Shown in pieces: positions 1 through 9,594 of a DNA stretch of 64,000 nt; position 1 is the stretch's first letter; every line of letters starts with the position of its first letter. Both the position numbers and the translations under genes were made by a program. Source of the stretch: Diploptera punctata (lineage: Eukaryota > Arthropoda > Insecta > Blattodea > Blaberidae); the NCBI GenBank assembly GCA_030220185.1, contig JASPKZ010007303.1, positions 1,240,001-1,304,000 of the forward strand. Direction: 5' to 3'. The notes under the pieces were generated by a model, which was not told the origin of the DNA, searched no databases, and saw only the letters and a list, made by a program, of their open reading frames with translations.

Positions 1-285
1 GGTTCGATCCCCGCTCGGGACAAGTTTCCTGGGTGAGGTTTTTTCGGGGTTTTTCCTCACCTGTAAGACAAATGTCAGGATACGTACTTTAAGGCCCTAA
101 CGGTCCTCGAACATCATATGGCCTCATTATATTAAGTTTAGGTTTAAGGCCTGTCCTGGCGCATCATTATCCATCGTCATCACCCATCATATCATTGGGG
201 CAGCGTAACCCCGCCTTTCAGGCGCCCCAATTTCAGAAGTGGGTTAAAATACGCCAATGCCAGGAGAGAATACTTGAAATGCTGA
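1..285 (+). repeat. tRNA-derived SINE, family 1B, truncated by the window edge
   Basis: The window opens inside the tRNA-like head, at a Pol III B-box match (GGTTCGATCC). A body follows (GGGTGAGGTTTTTTCGGGG, then CTCACCTGTAAGACAAATG) that recurs many times here. The downstream part, with GGCGCCCCAA and a CCAGGAGA end, matches the minus-strand copies near 47.8 and 60.8 kb rather than the copies at 11-13 kb, so I treat it as subtype 1B. Confidence 0.75.
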
Positions 286-568
286 ATGACAAACAAACAG
301 TTGGCATTGGACAAAAAATATATATACGTAAATAAACTTTTATAAAATTCATGATGTGTTCCGTTGAGGTATTATTCAAAATTAAAATATAAAATTATGG
401 AATATTCACCTGAAAGGTCCGCCTCCTCAAGTTAATTAATTATTTAACTGTAGCGCTTTCTGGACTTGTCCCATCATCGGCAGGATTCAAAACTGGTGTT
501 TCACTGAAGATCTGGTAGAGGGGGTTACATGTATTGGGTTAGTTTTCGTTTATCAGATTGTCGTTGTT

Positions 569-787
569 GTGATAAACGTACTCGAAGAGATGGAAATCAC
601 GAAAGCAGCTCACAACAACGACAATCTGATAAACGAAAACGAACCCAATACATGTAACCCCCTCTACCAGATCATCAGTGAAACACCAGTTTTGAATCCT
701 GCCGATGATGGGACAAGTCCCGAAAGCGCTACAGTTAAATCATTAATTAAGTTGAGGAGACGGACCTTCCAGGTGAATATTCCATAA
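569..787 (+). pseudogene. C-terminal tail of a Penelope-like ORF
   Basis: The 72-residue reading frame contains NVLEEMEITKAAHN and ETPVLNPADDGTSPESATVK. These match the end of the GIY-YIG protein at 34407-34847 almost residue for residue. Only the segment after the nuclease core is present. The reverse transcriptase and the GIY-YIG residues are absent, so this is a dead fragment. It reads straight through the hammerhead-like core at 702-729. Confidence 0.7.
702..729 (+). ncRNA. Hammerhead-ribozyme-like core in Penelope relic A
   Basis: The sequence reads CCGATGA, then T, then a GGGAC/GTCCC stem with an AA loop, then GAAAGCGC. This resembles the hammerhead layout CUGANGA - stem II - GAAA. Deviations are C for U at core position 4 and one unpaired U before stem II. 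Activity is unknown. Confidence 0.4.
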
Positions 788-815
788 TTGTATATTTTAA
801 TTATAAATAATTAAA

Positions 816-1164
816 ACATTCAAATAAAGTTCAGTTCATTTAAATTGCAGTGATTTGTTTCGTATAATGTATATTAACATTACCTTTCGGATATTTTTTG
901 TATATACATTGCACGTAGTATACAAGAGGGCAGTGGTTATTACTTCCCGCACGTGGGTGTACATGTAATATTACAGTATAGTTATTTAGGTTGGCAATCC
1001 TGAAATGTAGGAAGTTGAACTTTCAATCATGGCCGCCATTGCTGTAAGTATGACAAAACGCACTATCGCGCAAAAAATTCTTTGCATAGCATGACTTCAT
1101 AAGATTATATTCGTTTTTCGAGTTACAAGGAGCGACTTCATATGTAAGTTGAGAATTGTATACA
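816..1164. other. AT-rich gap, nothing recognised
   Basis: I see no long reading frame, splice-bounded exon, RNA gene or match to the other repeats in this window. Confidence 0.4.
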
Positions 1165-1640
1165 TTAACTAACAAATACTCGGCGTGCATTGCTATGCCT
1201 AAATAAATGAAACATTAAAAGTTAATTAAATTGTATGGTATTACGCTGAGACGAACCTAACATGGCAGTTGCTAGTCAGTTTTTAATGTCGGATTTCAGG
1301 TAAACGTCCACTTTTAATTGTCGGATTTCGCTCTTTTTTGGATAATACCTACATCGGTTTATTTTAATAGGATATACTGAGTTTCGTTGTGAAACATAGA
1401 AAATTGTGACTTCCAGAGCGATTTTTAAATTTTCACTTCAGGTGAACTCCTACACACAATGGTTTTAGAGGGTTCAATTGTGAATTAAAACCATTCAGAG
1501 ACCCACTCAATCGAAAAAAAAATCAAAATTGGTTCAGTCGTTTAGGCAGTTTTTAATTTCGGATTACAGGTAACTCTCCGCTTATAATTGTCGGATTTCG
1601 CTAATTTTTGGATAATACCTACGTCGGTTTATTTAATAGG
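1165..1640 (+). repeat. Family C element, partial (5' end type)
   Basis: It begins with TAACTAACAAATACTCGGCG and GCTATGCCTAAATAAATG, the same 5' boundary seen near 11965, 59785 and, inverted, at 7432. It lacks the 144-bp tandem units and instead shares AACCATT- and GAACTCCTACA-type blocks with the inverted copy at 6995-7432. No coding capacity is seen. Confidence 0.5.
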
Positions 1641-1642
1641 AT

Positions 1643-1876
1643 ATGTTCAGTTTCGTTGTTTTTTTTTGGGTGAGGTTTTTATCGGGGTTTTTCCTCACCT
1701 GTAAGACAAATGTCAGGAAAACTTTAAGGCCCAAACGGTCCCCGAAATCATATGGCCATCATCACCATCCTTATCATTATCATCATCAATATCATCCTTC
1801 ACCGGTGTGGAAAGCAACGGGAAGCTACCACACCTACAATTCCCTAGAACGACCTGCCCTCGGGCAGAATTACTAT
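1643..1876 (+). repeat. SINE family 1A, 5'-truncated
   Basis: The body GGGTGAGGTTTTTATCGGGG through AAATCATATGGCC, a short CAT-rich stretch and the 3' segment GGGCAGAATTACTATGGAT all match the full copy at 13369-13732. The tRNA-like head is missing. Confidence 0.75.
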
Positions 1877-1922
1877 GGATATATCTCTCTCTCTCACTAT
1901 ATATATCAAAATTTAATTGTAA

Positions 1923-1927
<5 letters not shown>

Positions 1928-1972
<45 letters not shown>
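1928..1972. repeat. TA dinucleotide microsatellite
   Basis: About 22 uninterrupted TA units sit inside the left arm of the tRNA-pair element. A shorter matching tract lies in the right arm at about 2283-2308. Confidence 0.9.
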
Positions 1973-1974
<2 letters not shown>

Positions 1975-2034
1975 ATAATTAAATCTTTAACATTGAGCAA
2001 TGCAAGCTTAATATGGTATGATAAGAAAAATAAA

Positions 2035-2104
2035 TGCCTGGACGGGATTCGAACCCGGATCTCTGAGTCTGTACCTCAGCGTGATATACATTACACTACC
2101 AGGC
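2035..2104 (-). tRNA. tRNA-like unit, left member of pair 1
   Basis: Read on the minus strand it starts GCCTGGTAGTGTAATGG and ends CCAGGCA. The ends pair over six bases (GCCTGG/CCAGGC). An A box (TGGTAGTGTAATGGA) and a B box (GGGTTCGAATCCC) are recognisable. The spacing is tRNA-like, but the anticodon loop and T stem are imperfect, so a working tRNA is doubtful. A TTTTT run follows within a few bases. Confidence 0.5.
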
Positions 2105-2193
2105 GAATCCAATTCAAACACTTATTTTTGTTATATATGTATAATGGAGAGTATAATACATATATAAGAAAAATAAGTGTTTGAATTGGATTC

Positions 2194-2263
2194 GCCTGGT
2201 AGTGTAATGGATATCACGCTGAGGTACAGACTCAGAGATCCGGGTTCGAATCCCATCCAGGCA
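2194..2263 (+). tRNA. tRNA-like unit, right member of pair 1
   Basis: It is the inverted partner of the unit at 2035-2104 and nearly identical. The acceptor arm pairs GCCTGG with CCAGGC, an anticodon-type stem pairs CTGAG with CTCAG around a 7-nt loop, and the B box is GGGTTCGAATCCC. The T stem is broken (CCGGG opposite CCCAT). It is followed by TTTATTTTTCTTA, a usable Pol III terminator. Confidence 0.5.
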
Positions 2264-2275
2264 TTTATTTTTCTT

Positions 2276-2307
<32 letters not shown>

Positions 2308-2379
2308 CGATGTTACAATTAAATTTTGATAATTATCATTGAAGACCAAATATGTCATGAAAAGAAGAATAAACACATG

Positions 2380-2655
2380 AACCGGGTTTCAATATAAGAA
2401 TAGTTAAACTTCGCATTTCTGTGTGAGATGACATGTGGTAATAAATGGGTATGAGAAAAATGTTCTTGTGGTAGAACCAGAGGAAAAACGACTAATCTAT
2501 GCACAAATAAGGTGTTAGAATAAACTTAATAATGATTTGAGGGAGATAAATTATTATATATGGAATGACTAGAAACCATTTATCGAGGGATGTATGAGGA
2601 GCGTATGTCCGCGCGGCCATGAATTTCCGGGTTCGATAGTGATTGTATGTATACT
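2380..2655 (+). pseudogene. 3' end of an RTE-like LINE, degraded
   Basis: Blocks equivalent to GKPEGKRPVGR, then NYDLREV, then the non-coding end GTATGTCCGCGCGGCCATGAA and GGTTCGATAGTG can be followed in order, with stops and shifts throughout. The same 3' end appears intact at 45995-46045. No catalytic region is present. Confidence 0.6.
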
Positions 2656-2799
2656 CCAGCATAACTCTGGAACATCTGGAGCAATTTCAATCAAACTTGT
2701 CACACATAATATGACTTAAAAACTGGAAAAGAGCGTGCATGGACATTAAATGAAATTTTTAATCTATCAAGCAAATTAATACATCAATTGAAATGTTTA

Positions 2800-3140
2800 A
2801 TCTTCTTCTTCTTCCTTTGGCTCCACGGTCCTCTACGAACCTTGGCCTCCTTCATAACAGCTGCCCATTTTTTTATTACTAGCTTTCTGACGTTTTTTCA
2901 ACGTATCTCTCCGGCAATTGCTTTGATGTTTCTGAACAGTTTTATTTTTACGGAATAGGGTTGTCAACTCTATGCCCAACTTCCCAGCAATCCTGAGGGG
3001 ACGATGTTTTTTTGTCAGGGGTTTCTCCCCTAGCTGACGGGTCCCAATTTAAGCGTCGGGAATTCCCTTTTTCGGCCTTGCATGTTTTGCGTTACCCACG
3101 GGTCTCGACAAGGACATGCATGAATAGGACTTTTTAGGAA
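2800..3140. repeat. Unclassified repeat fragment with CTTCTTCTTC start
   Basis: The opening (CTTCTTCTTCTTCC, then GGCTCCACGGTCCTCTACGAACCTTGGC) recurs near 30825-30870, so it belongs to a dispersed family. The remainder up to about 3140 is more GC-rich than its surroundings but codes for nothing recognisable. It may be a minus-strand LINE end with a GAAG-repeat tail. Confidence 0.4.
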
Positions 3141-3525
3141 TAAATGAGATTTCTCAAGCTTTTAGATGGAGTGTACTGTCAGCAAGTTATATCCCCTAGA
3201 AACCACATACTACACCTTTGACCCCCGACATGTTTAATCCATCAACCATATTAATACCGTGCTCATTTATCCTAACACCTCTATAAAATTTCATGAAGGA
3301 ATTAAACAAAAATGTTGAAGGAATTAGTATTAATTCTAAGAACGTTCTAATTCAGTTTAATGACATTATATTTTCATCCTAAAAATATTAATCTTTAATC
3401 ATATTTTTTTATTTAAGGATTTATATATCACCGTGAGAGAGATGAGTTATGCCAAACATATGAAAAGAAAAAACAAAAATAATGGCATTTTGGAAAATAA
3501 ACATATCAAATAAAAAATCATAATA
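3141..3525. other. AT-rich gap, nothing recognised
   Basis: No reading frame, RNA gene or repeat boundary could be supported. Confidence 0.35.
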
Positions 3526-3529
3526 TAAA

Positions 3530-4070
3530 ACAAACCTCTAGAACAAGTAACAAATTTTAATTATTTGGGTTGTAATTTTACTATAAACACAAAAACTGAA
3601 AGAGGCATAAATATGAAACTGTCAAAATGTCATATGATATGCGGAACTGTGCATAAAACATTAAAGAACAAAACAAGAAGAGATACTAGATTGAAGTTTT
3701 ATAAAACATTGGCATTACTTTAGGGGAGCGCAACTTGGCTAATGACCAAAAAAAAATAGAAAGTAGAATACAAAGCATAGACATGAACTTCCTTATAAGA
3801 ACAAAAGACTGCACATGATTGGATCGGTTAAAGAATTAAGATATAAGAACATGATTCAATATATATATCCACTGAATGATAAAAATAAAAGAATATAGAG
3901 ATAAATGTAGAAAGAAAGAATGAAACAAGATTACCAAGAGCAGCTTTAACTACAAGCCAAGAGGTTCAAGGAATGTAGGAAACCCAGTGAAATGATGGTC
4001 AGAACACCTGTGAGGCTGAACAGGCAATTTTCCTAGCCCGTGAAGTGAAGAAGAAGAAGAAGAAGAATAA
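3530..4070 (+). pseudogene. LINE reverse transcriptase C-terminal relic, GAAG-tail family
   Basis: A broken frame reads EQVTNFNYLGCNF, then LKFYKTLAL, then PRGSRNVGNPVKWW, the standard order of the C-terminal part of these LINE proteins (compare 7464-7985 minus). Stops and shifts abound. It ends with AACAGGCAATTTTCCTAGCCC and GAAGTGAAGAAGAAG, the same tail seen at 32055-32176 and 59430-59470 on the other strand. Confidence 0.65.
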
Positions 4071-4074
4071 AAAT

Positions 4075-4220
4075 CACCATGATGGATTTTCTTTTTAGGA
4101 CGCAAAAATCCAAGGAGCAAGTCTTCCGGGAGGAACTTTAAGTCGTCGGTCCCGAGTCTGAAGATTTCAGGCTCATGAAAGATACTTAAGCCTGAATAAA
4201 GAGGCCTCTAAATAAAGTTT
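4075..4220 (+). repeat. SINE family 5, body only
   Basis: GGATTTTC..TTTTAGGACG, CCAAGGAGCAAGTCTTCCGG, CGAGTCTGAAGATTTTCAGGC-like and GCCTGAATAAAGAGGCC blocks match the more complete minus-strand copy at 52126-52335. The tRNA-like head is absent. Confidence 0.6.
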
Positions 4221-4734
4221 ATCACCTTCAACGTCCTAGTAATACTTTAGTTGCCTGCTAGATGTCTCATTGAGTCGGTGTGTTGACCGCATGTCATTCA
4301 TGACACCTATGTGCAAATAAGGTAACTAAATTAACTTGGTCTAGTGGCTCCTGACAAAGGAGAGGCTATGGCTCAACATTGGGCTATGTCATTATGGGTA
4401 GTTAGTAAGTATCACGGCTGCATCTATGGGGGAGAGAATGAGAGGAGGTGACATGAACAAACGAAAAGACCGATATTAATTCGAATCCATAATTTTCGTG
4501 TCCATAAGCTGATTAGTGTTGAGACCGACGACATTTAAGCTTACGTTTGAGCTCTAACACAGCTACGTAGTGGGTGAGAGGAGGTGGCATATAGATATAA
4601 TTGAAAACGATCGAGATTTTTATCGAATCCATAGTTTTCAGTATCTCTAAGCTGATCGCGACAAAAAGATTGGAATAAATAAATACCCAGCCAAGGCCGG
4701 GTAAACAACTAGAATAGAAATAAAAATAACTTTA
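4221..4734. other. Gap with an imperfect direct duplication
   Basis: No gene is seen. Two related blocks about 140 bp apart (roughly 4435-4515 and 4575-4650) share GAGAGGAGGTG, CGAATCCATA and TAAGCTGAT motifs, suggesting an old tandem duplication. Confidence 0.4.
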
Positions 4735-4735
4735 T

Positions 4736-4770
<35 letters not shown>
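4735..4770. repeat. TA/GT microsatellite
   Basis: About ten TA units run into GT units just before the inverted Penelope terminal sequence. Confidence 0.85.
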
Positions 4771-5707
4771 TATATTGTAAATTTTCGCGGAAATAACTAT
4801 GATTAAGAACGTTTTCTTGGGTTTTCCGCGTCATGGATTCAATGTCGCCTCTGATTACTGATTCCAACGTTTCGGCATGATCCCACATGCCATTATTCTT
4901 GGACCAACGGATCTGTGCCCCCGTAAGAAGTGCGAACTAAACACTAATTCCGTTTCTGCCTCGGTAAATCATTTCCCTCCCTGCATTCTTGCCTGTCTCT
5001 ATTTTCTATCTCTCTCTTTCTCCCCTCCCATTACTCACAGTTTTGAGCTTTCTTGCGGGATATTATTTGCAGTGTTGTCAACTCTGTATCAGTATGTTAT
5101 GTTATATAGTATGTAAATTGTAAATTATTATCATTAGCTTAATTCATAAGCATAAATGAGAAATCTTGCATAGTATCAGTATGTTATATAATATGTAAAT
5201 AAGATCGTAGCATGTAGCAACTTCGCCATAGCCGGTCCCTAGCCCGGAGGAGAAAGGAAGAGGGTAAATGGCTGTGTGTTCATACCTAAAATTTTATAAT
5301 TTTGTTAGGACTTCAAAGATTACGTTCCAAACCTAACCAAATAAGACAATGCGGCGAATGAGAAATATCTTTAAAAACAACATATGTAGATTCTCTTCAC
5401 GTAATTTCCATTTAACCAATAAATATCCACTGTTATAATTATATCCATTAATCGTAGAAATCAATCAGTGTCATTAGACCTACTTAAATTAAATATGAAG
5501 AAGGAATAATTAACCTTACATTATTCAATATTCAAGAGCCTAACATCGGGGGAAGGTTTGGCAACGTCCCTATTCGGTCAGTTACAGTGGCTTCTTTTTG
5601 ACGAAGTGGGAGGGGAGCGCGGTCGAATGGTGTGAGAACTGACGTGTACTTTTTGAAGAACGATGCCAGCGCTATAGGGGCACAGATCCGTTGGTCCGAG
5701 TATATCC

Positions 5708-6056
5708 GATTCCGATTGAGGGTCTTTCCACTTTTCAGCGGTTGCCCTTTTACCAGCCGGCTGCTGGCCCTTCACATCCACATGTGTCAATCACAGAGGT
5801 AGATGATCAACAGCCAGTGTAGGGGTGACATGTGATTAGCATGTCGAGTCCCCCAGCCGTTATAGCTGGTTCCTCAACCTGGAGCCGCTACTTATTGTAG
5901 CTACCCAATTGCCTCACGATGCTGGGTGGGCACCGGTCCCATACTGGCCGAAAAACCTTGAGGAAATTTCTTCCCCCATGGAGACTCGAACCAGCGCAAG
6001 TCCCATAGCTCTGCGCCAAGGCTTCCTACCTTAACCGCTCGGCTACGGCGCGGGAC
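5708..6056 (-). repeat. SINE family 2, complete, with TSD
   Basis: On the minus strand it begins with a tRNA-like head: CCGTAGCCGAGCGGTTAAGG (A box) and TGGTTCGAGTCTCC (B box). The body includes GTAGCTACAATAAGTAGCGG. An 11-bp duplication, CCGAGTATATC, flanks it at 5697-5707 and 6057-6067, which fixes both ends and shows retrotransposition into an older Penelope sequence. Confidence 0.85.
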
Positions 6057-6069
6057 CCGAGTATATCAA

Positions 6070-6108
6070 GGAATGATAATGGCATATGGGATCATTCCGA
6101 AACGTCGG
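6070..6108 (+). ncRNA. Hammerhead-like core, first of a tandem pair
   Basis: It reads TGATAATGGC, a stem-loop, then CCGAAACGTCGG. The GAAACGTC segment gives the minimal palindromic stem III (ACGU) known from Penelope-type hammerheads, which are thought to pair as dimers. Stem II here is weakened by ATTCC instead of ATGCC. Confidence 0.4.
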
Positions 6109-6138
6109 AATCAGTGGTCAGAGGCCGGCCTTCATCAT

Positions 6139-6177
6139 TCCTTGATAATGGCATATGGGATCATGCCGAAACGTCGG
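6139..6177 (+). ncRNA. Hammerhead-like core, second of a tandem pair
   Basis: It lies 69 bp downstream of the first copy, measured between the two GAAACGTC motifs. It reads CCTTGATAATGGC, an AT-rich loop, GCCGAAACGTCGG. GGC/GCC forms the base of stem II and CC/GG a short stem I. The core is CTTGATAA rather than CUGAUGA, so activity is uncertain. Confidence 0.45.
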
Positions 6178-6245
6178 AATCAGTGGCCAGAAGCCGACCT
6201 TGAATCCATGACGCGGAAAACCCAAGCAAACTTTCTTAATCATAT

Positions 6246-7000
6246 ATATAGAAGTGTTGCAAGAAAACACCTACTACGGAGGTGAGGTGGTATATTGAGA
6301 TATGTTGATAATTTTTTAAATAAGGTACCTATGTCCGGAAATGATCCGTTTTCACTCCGAGTAGCTAACTTACCAAGAGTTTCGTTAGTTGGATTTCAAG
6401 ACTCAATACGTGGCGATGCTGTCACAGTCACGACAAGTTTTCAAAATATCCACCTCGCATCTCATTGCAGAGCGTACATCGGCGGTGTAGTGATTATAGC
6501 ACACTTAGAAGTACTCCTGGCCTCGTTTGAATTATTTCTGTAGCAGCGTGGATTCGGGCTAGAAGACCCATACGTGACTCTACTGGAGTCTGATAAACAG
6601 ACTGTTTCATGTCGAGCCACAAAAAGGTAGTAGAGAGTGTTAAGATCAGGTTATCTCGGACGTCATGGGACTGGTCCCCCTCTGCCAATCCATCGACCTG
6701 GATAAGTGGTATCCAAATGTCTCCCTCCTCACACTGGCTTCGAAGTGAGCTGGAGCTCCGTCATGTTGCAGCCACATTCCGTTGCAAAGCCACATATCAT
6801 AGGTTCAGTACATGTGAGGTGTTTTCAAGTAATGAGTCCTCAAATCCTTTAAACTAACACTGATCTTGAGACATAATTTACTAGCCGTAGTGTAAAAATG
6901 TATAATTTCCGGACAGTGACACCTTATTAAAAATGACCAACATATCTCAATATACTACCTCAACTCCGTTATCGGTTTTTTGCAACACCCTGTATATATA
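6246..7000 (-). mobile_element. Deleted DNA transposon with about 90-bp inverted ends
   Basis: The left end (GTGTTGCAAGAAAACACC, GAGGTGGTATATTGAGATATG, TATGTCCGGAAATGA) is the inverse of the right end at about 6900-6992 (TTTCCGGACA, ATCTCAATATACTACCTCAA, GCAACACCCTGTA). TATATA flanks both ends and may be the target duplication. It contains a transposase C-terminal relic. The ACACCCTGTA terminus also occurs near 58470. Confidence 0.7.
6330..6860 (-). pseudogene. Transposase C-terminal relic
   Basis: Minus-strand pieces read PGRWIGRGGP, then a degraded FLWLDMKQSVYQTPVESRMGL stretch, LLARIHAATEIIQTRPGVL and LHRRCTLCNEMRGGYFE. I recognise this order from a common arthropod transposase (RWIGRGGP, then a DFFLWG-type motif, then YxTPV..LLARI). 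Frameshifts separate the blocks and the N-terminal part is absent. Placement in a named superfamily is uncertain. A related relic lies at 57640-58490. Confidence 0.65.
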
Positions 7001-7432
7001 GGCCTATAAATGAATGTATGTCTGTTTGCATTTTATATACTTATAAACCGTTCAACCGATCTTCGTGAAAATTTGTATATACAGAGTTTCTGATGCGGAG
7101 AGTGTTTAGCCGTTGTTTATTATGTTCTAAAATCATTAGGTGTAGGAGTTCACCTGAGACGAAAATTTAAAAATCGCTCTACCGATCGCAATTTTCGATG
7201 TTTCACAGCAAAACTCGGAATATCCTATTAAAATAAAGCGAGGTTTGTATTGTCAAAAAAATCAGTGAACTCCGACCGTTAGAAGTGTGGGTTTACCTGA
7301 AATTTGAAATAAAAAATTTGCTCTTAACCGCAATGTTTGGTTCGTCGCAATATGTACCATATAATTAGTTAAACCTCAATATTTCATTTATTTAGTTAGG
7401 AGTAGCAGCACACTTCGGGTATTCCCTAGTTT
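6995..7432 (-). repeat. Family C element, partial, inverted
   Basis: The right edge, read on the minus strand, is CTAGGGAATACCCGAAGTGT and GCTGCTACTCCTAACTAAATAAATG, matching the start of the copies at 1165 and 11965. The other edge carries CATACATTCATTTATA, matching the 3' boundary at about 12855. It shares the internal GTAGGAGTTCACCTGA block with the copy at 1165-1640. Confidence 0.55.
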
Positions 7433-7437
7433 ATCAT

Positions 7438-8235
7438 CATCATCTCATAGTACATTCACGAATTTAGGCCATTTGTTGACCTGTTTCGGCCTCAAGAGGA
7501 ACACTATCCAAAAGTCTTTTGAGTAGTCGTCCTGGTCTTCTTCTTCCTGCAGGTTGATATCTTAACATTTGTTTGGGTATTCTGTGATCTTCCAATCGAT
7601 GAACATGTTGCATCCATCTTGACTTATAATCAGAAATTTTGTTTTCTAAAGATTCCATGTGTAATTCTTCTAAGATGTCTCCATTTTTTTTGTGATCTAG
7701 TAGTGTGTATCCTGCAGTCCTCCGAAGGTATCTCATTTCAGTAGATCTAAGTCTCTGTATATCCTTCTGTTTCAACGTCCATACTTCGCTACCATACAAA
7801 AGAGTTGGAAGAGCCAGTGTTTTATACACTTTCAGTCTTGAATGCTTTTGGACTAACTGTGGCTTGAAGATAGAATTTATTAACCCTAAAATTCTTAAAA
7901 ATTTAGATATTTTTGCATTTACATCCTTTTCTTCTTCATATGAGATATTGCATCCTAGATATGTAAAATTATTCACCTGCTCCAAAATGTTATTGTCCAG
8001 TACAATTTAACTTCTCACAGGATCTACACCTTGAAATGCCATAATTTCTGTTTTTTCTGTAGATATCTTTAATCCATATTCTTCTGTAATTTTGTTAAGT
8101 TCATACAGACCTTTCTGTAGATTATCTTCGGAATTTGCTATTATTATTTGATCATCTACAAACAATATGGTGTTTAATTTTCTATTTTCTGATATTCTTA
8201 TTCCAAATTTATATTTTTTGTTCCAGCAATATATT
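7438..8235 (-). pseudogene. LINE reverse transcriptase, C-terminal half (ATG-tail family)
   Basis: The minus-strand frame reads WNKKYKFGIRI, then FVDDQIIIANS (palm-domain motif with the DD pair), then KTEIMAFQGVDPVRS, a TAA stop, then an open 173-residue stretch from MEQVNNFTYLGCNIS through PTLLYGSEVWTLKQKDIQRL to the end. Everything upstream of the palm motif is missing, so the copy is 5'-truncated, and one in-frame stop breaks it. The 3' tail on the minus strand is an ATG repeat (7434-7445). A close relative lies at 38834-39263. Confidence 0.8.
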
Positions 8236-8249
8236 ACTTCATAGTTTAT

Positions 8250-8734
8250 TATAATAATAAGTTATTGATTCACACTGAAATTCATCATTGTGAGAGAATT
8301 TTATCTTAAAATATTAAATTTGTTGGATGGTTGTAGAGTGGAGAGTGTTTCTGAGAATGAAACAAATTGCGGACATCTGCGAACAAAAAGAATGTTGTAT
8401 TGGATTGGAGTCTAACAAGAAAGAATTCGACGACGTTCCAAAACTTTGTCTTTATTTGATCCCCTTAGAAACCGGTAGTGAGCAAACGCGGAAGTTGAAA
8501 CATTTTGAGTCGACTAAAGAAAATTGACCCTGAAGTGAGTCCCTCGGGACATTATCACAGCGAGATTGAGGCTAAAGTCAGCAATTTCGTAGCTTAAACA
8601 GACTGATTCCTGGTATGAAGCACAAGAGAGACAAAGAAAGAAAAGGAGAGAGAGAGAGACATTCTAATCCAAGAAAGTAAATTCCTCTTATAACTGTAGT
8701 AGAAAGGAAACGTAAGGTATTCTTAGGACTATTT
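8250..8734. other. Gap, nothing firmly recognised
   Basis: A 66-residue plus-strand frame (8327-8527) lacks any family resemblance, signal sequence or splice context I can support. A GA-rich tract lies near 8630-8660. Confidence 0.35.
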
Positions 8735-9180
8735 AACTCATGCCCCAAATGGGAGTCAACGACCAATCACGTTTCAATGATTTCTGTTTTACAACCAATC
8801 AGAGTCGTGTTTCACCAAATATTTATCAGTGTTATAATTACCATATTAAAGAAAGCTCCTCCTTACAATATTGCGTTCCTTTGGCAATAAATAGTATGAT
8901 CTGGTTGCAGTGATAAACAAATGAAGCAGTAGAAGTGTACCTATCGTTTCTCATTTGTTTTCAAACATCGCCGTTTACATTAAATATATAAATATTTTAA
9001 AATAACTATAGTTAAATAATGATTTGTGAGTAAACAGCTTAATTTTATTCGTTAAATAGTCCTAACAAATGCCACTCTTGATTTCCAAATTCTCTAGATA
9101 AATTCACTCCTCACTTCGTGAGTCGTGAATTTATCGATAATTTGGAAATCACTCGTGGCATTACTTATGATAATCACATA
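8735..9180 (+). repeat. Repeat R, copy 1
   Basis: It starts CTATTTAACTCATGCCCC and contains two CCAATCA boxes. The right part TTGTTTTCAAACATCGCCG, then TTATTCGTTAAATAGTCC, ends in a hairpin: GCCACTCTTGATTTCCAAATT against AATTTGGAAATCACTCGTGGC around TTCACTCCTCACTTCGTGAG. The same layout recurs at 14105, 20457, 22625 and 49930. Confidence 0.65.
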
Positions 9181-9281
9181 GCCTGGTTATTGAATTGCTA
9201 AAATTTAAACCACAGTGATGACGAACATATTATTGAAAACTGGAGGTAAAGATCATATTCATATTTAGCTGACACTCTGGT

Positions 9282-9590
9282 TGTAAGACCGGCGCCTTAG
9301 CCGAGCGGTTTGAGGCATGATGCCATGGTGCAGAGATAGGGGAATGCATTTTCTCATGGGATTTCGGCCAGTATGAGACTGGAACCCATACAGATTCGCG
9401 AAGAATTTGGGTAGCTACAATAAGTAGCCTCTCAAGGTTGAAAAAACAGCTATAATGACTGGGGAACCCGGCATGCTGACCACATGTCGCTCCAATATTG
9501 GATACCTTACCGTCCATATCTCTGAATAACATATGTGAATGTGAGGTCCGCCGCCGGTGGTAGAACAATGGTCTTATAGGCCTATAGCGC
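9282..9590 (+). repeat. SINE family 2, diverged
   Basis: The head reads GCGCCTTAGCCGAGCGGTTTG (A box), with a decayed B region (GACTGGAACCCATAC). The body has GGGTAGCTACAATAAGTAGCC and CATGCTGACCACATGTC, matching the minus copy at 5708-6056. Confidence 0.7.
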
Positions 9591-9594
9591 CATG

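Larger units (their letters stand above)
370..815. repeat. Palindromic Penelope-like relic A
   Basis: Two inverted arms (about 370-575 and 605-815) carry the same sequence, starting and ending with the AATATTCACCTG motif also found at both ends of the relic at 34345-34945. The arms encode the C-terminal tail of a Penelope-like GIY-YIG protein. Each arm contains a hammerhead-like core (453-480 minus, 702-729 plus). Confidence 0.7.
1905..2335. mobile_element. Palindromic element with paired tRNA-like genes, copy 1
   Basis: The outer arms are TATCAAAATTTAATTGTAAC (from about 1905) and its inverse near 2310-2333. Inside them are TA-repeat tracts, then two inverted tRNA-like units (2035-2104 minus, 2194-2263 plus) whose 3' ends face outward and run into ATTTATTTTTCTTA. 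The inner spacer (2105-2193) is itself an inverted repeat. The copy at 58890-59400 has the same plan and shares the GCAATGCAAGCTTAATATG flank. Confidence 0.7.
4795..6245. mobile_element. Non-coding Penelope-like terminal repeats in inverted arrangement
   Basis: The left end (4797-4925, with TTGGGTTTTCCGCGTCATGG, AACGTTTCGGCATGATCCC and GGACCAACGGATCTGTGCCCC) is the inverse of pieces at 5672-5697 and 6061-6245. Three hammerhead-like cores sit in these ends (4863-4902 minus, 6070-6108 plus, 6139-6177 plus). The right arm is split by a SINE (5708-6056). The middle (about 4930-5670) shows no coding sequence; a fragment near 5228-5270 resembles the repeat at 40533-40650. Confidence 0.6.

Noticed and set aside
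4877..5116. 79-residue plus-strand frame
   Set aside because: It starts inside a Penelope terminal repeat, has no family resemblance, and ends in low-complexity sequence.
8327..8527. 66-residue plus-strand frame
   Set aside because: No splice context, domain or codon signal; its length is within chance for this sequence.
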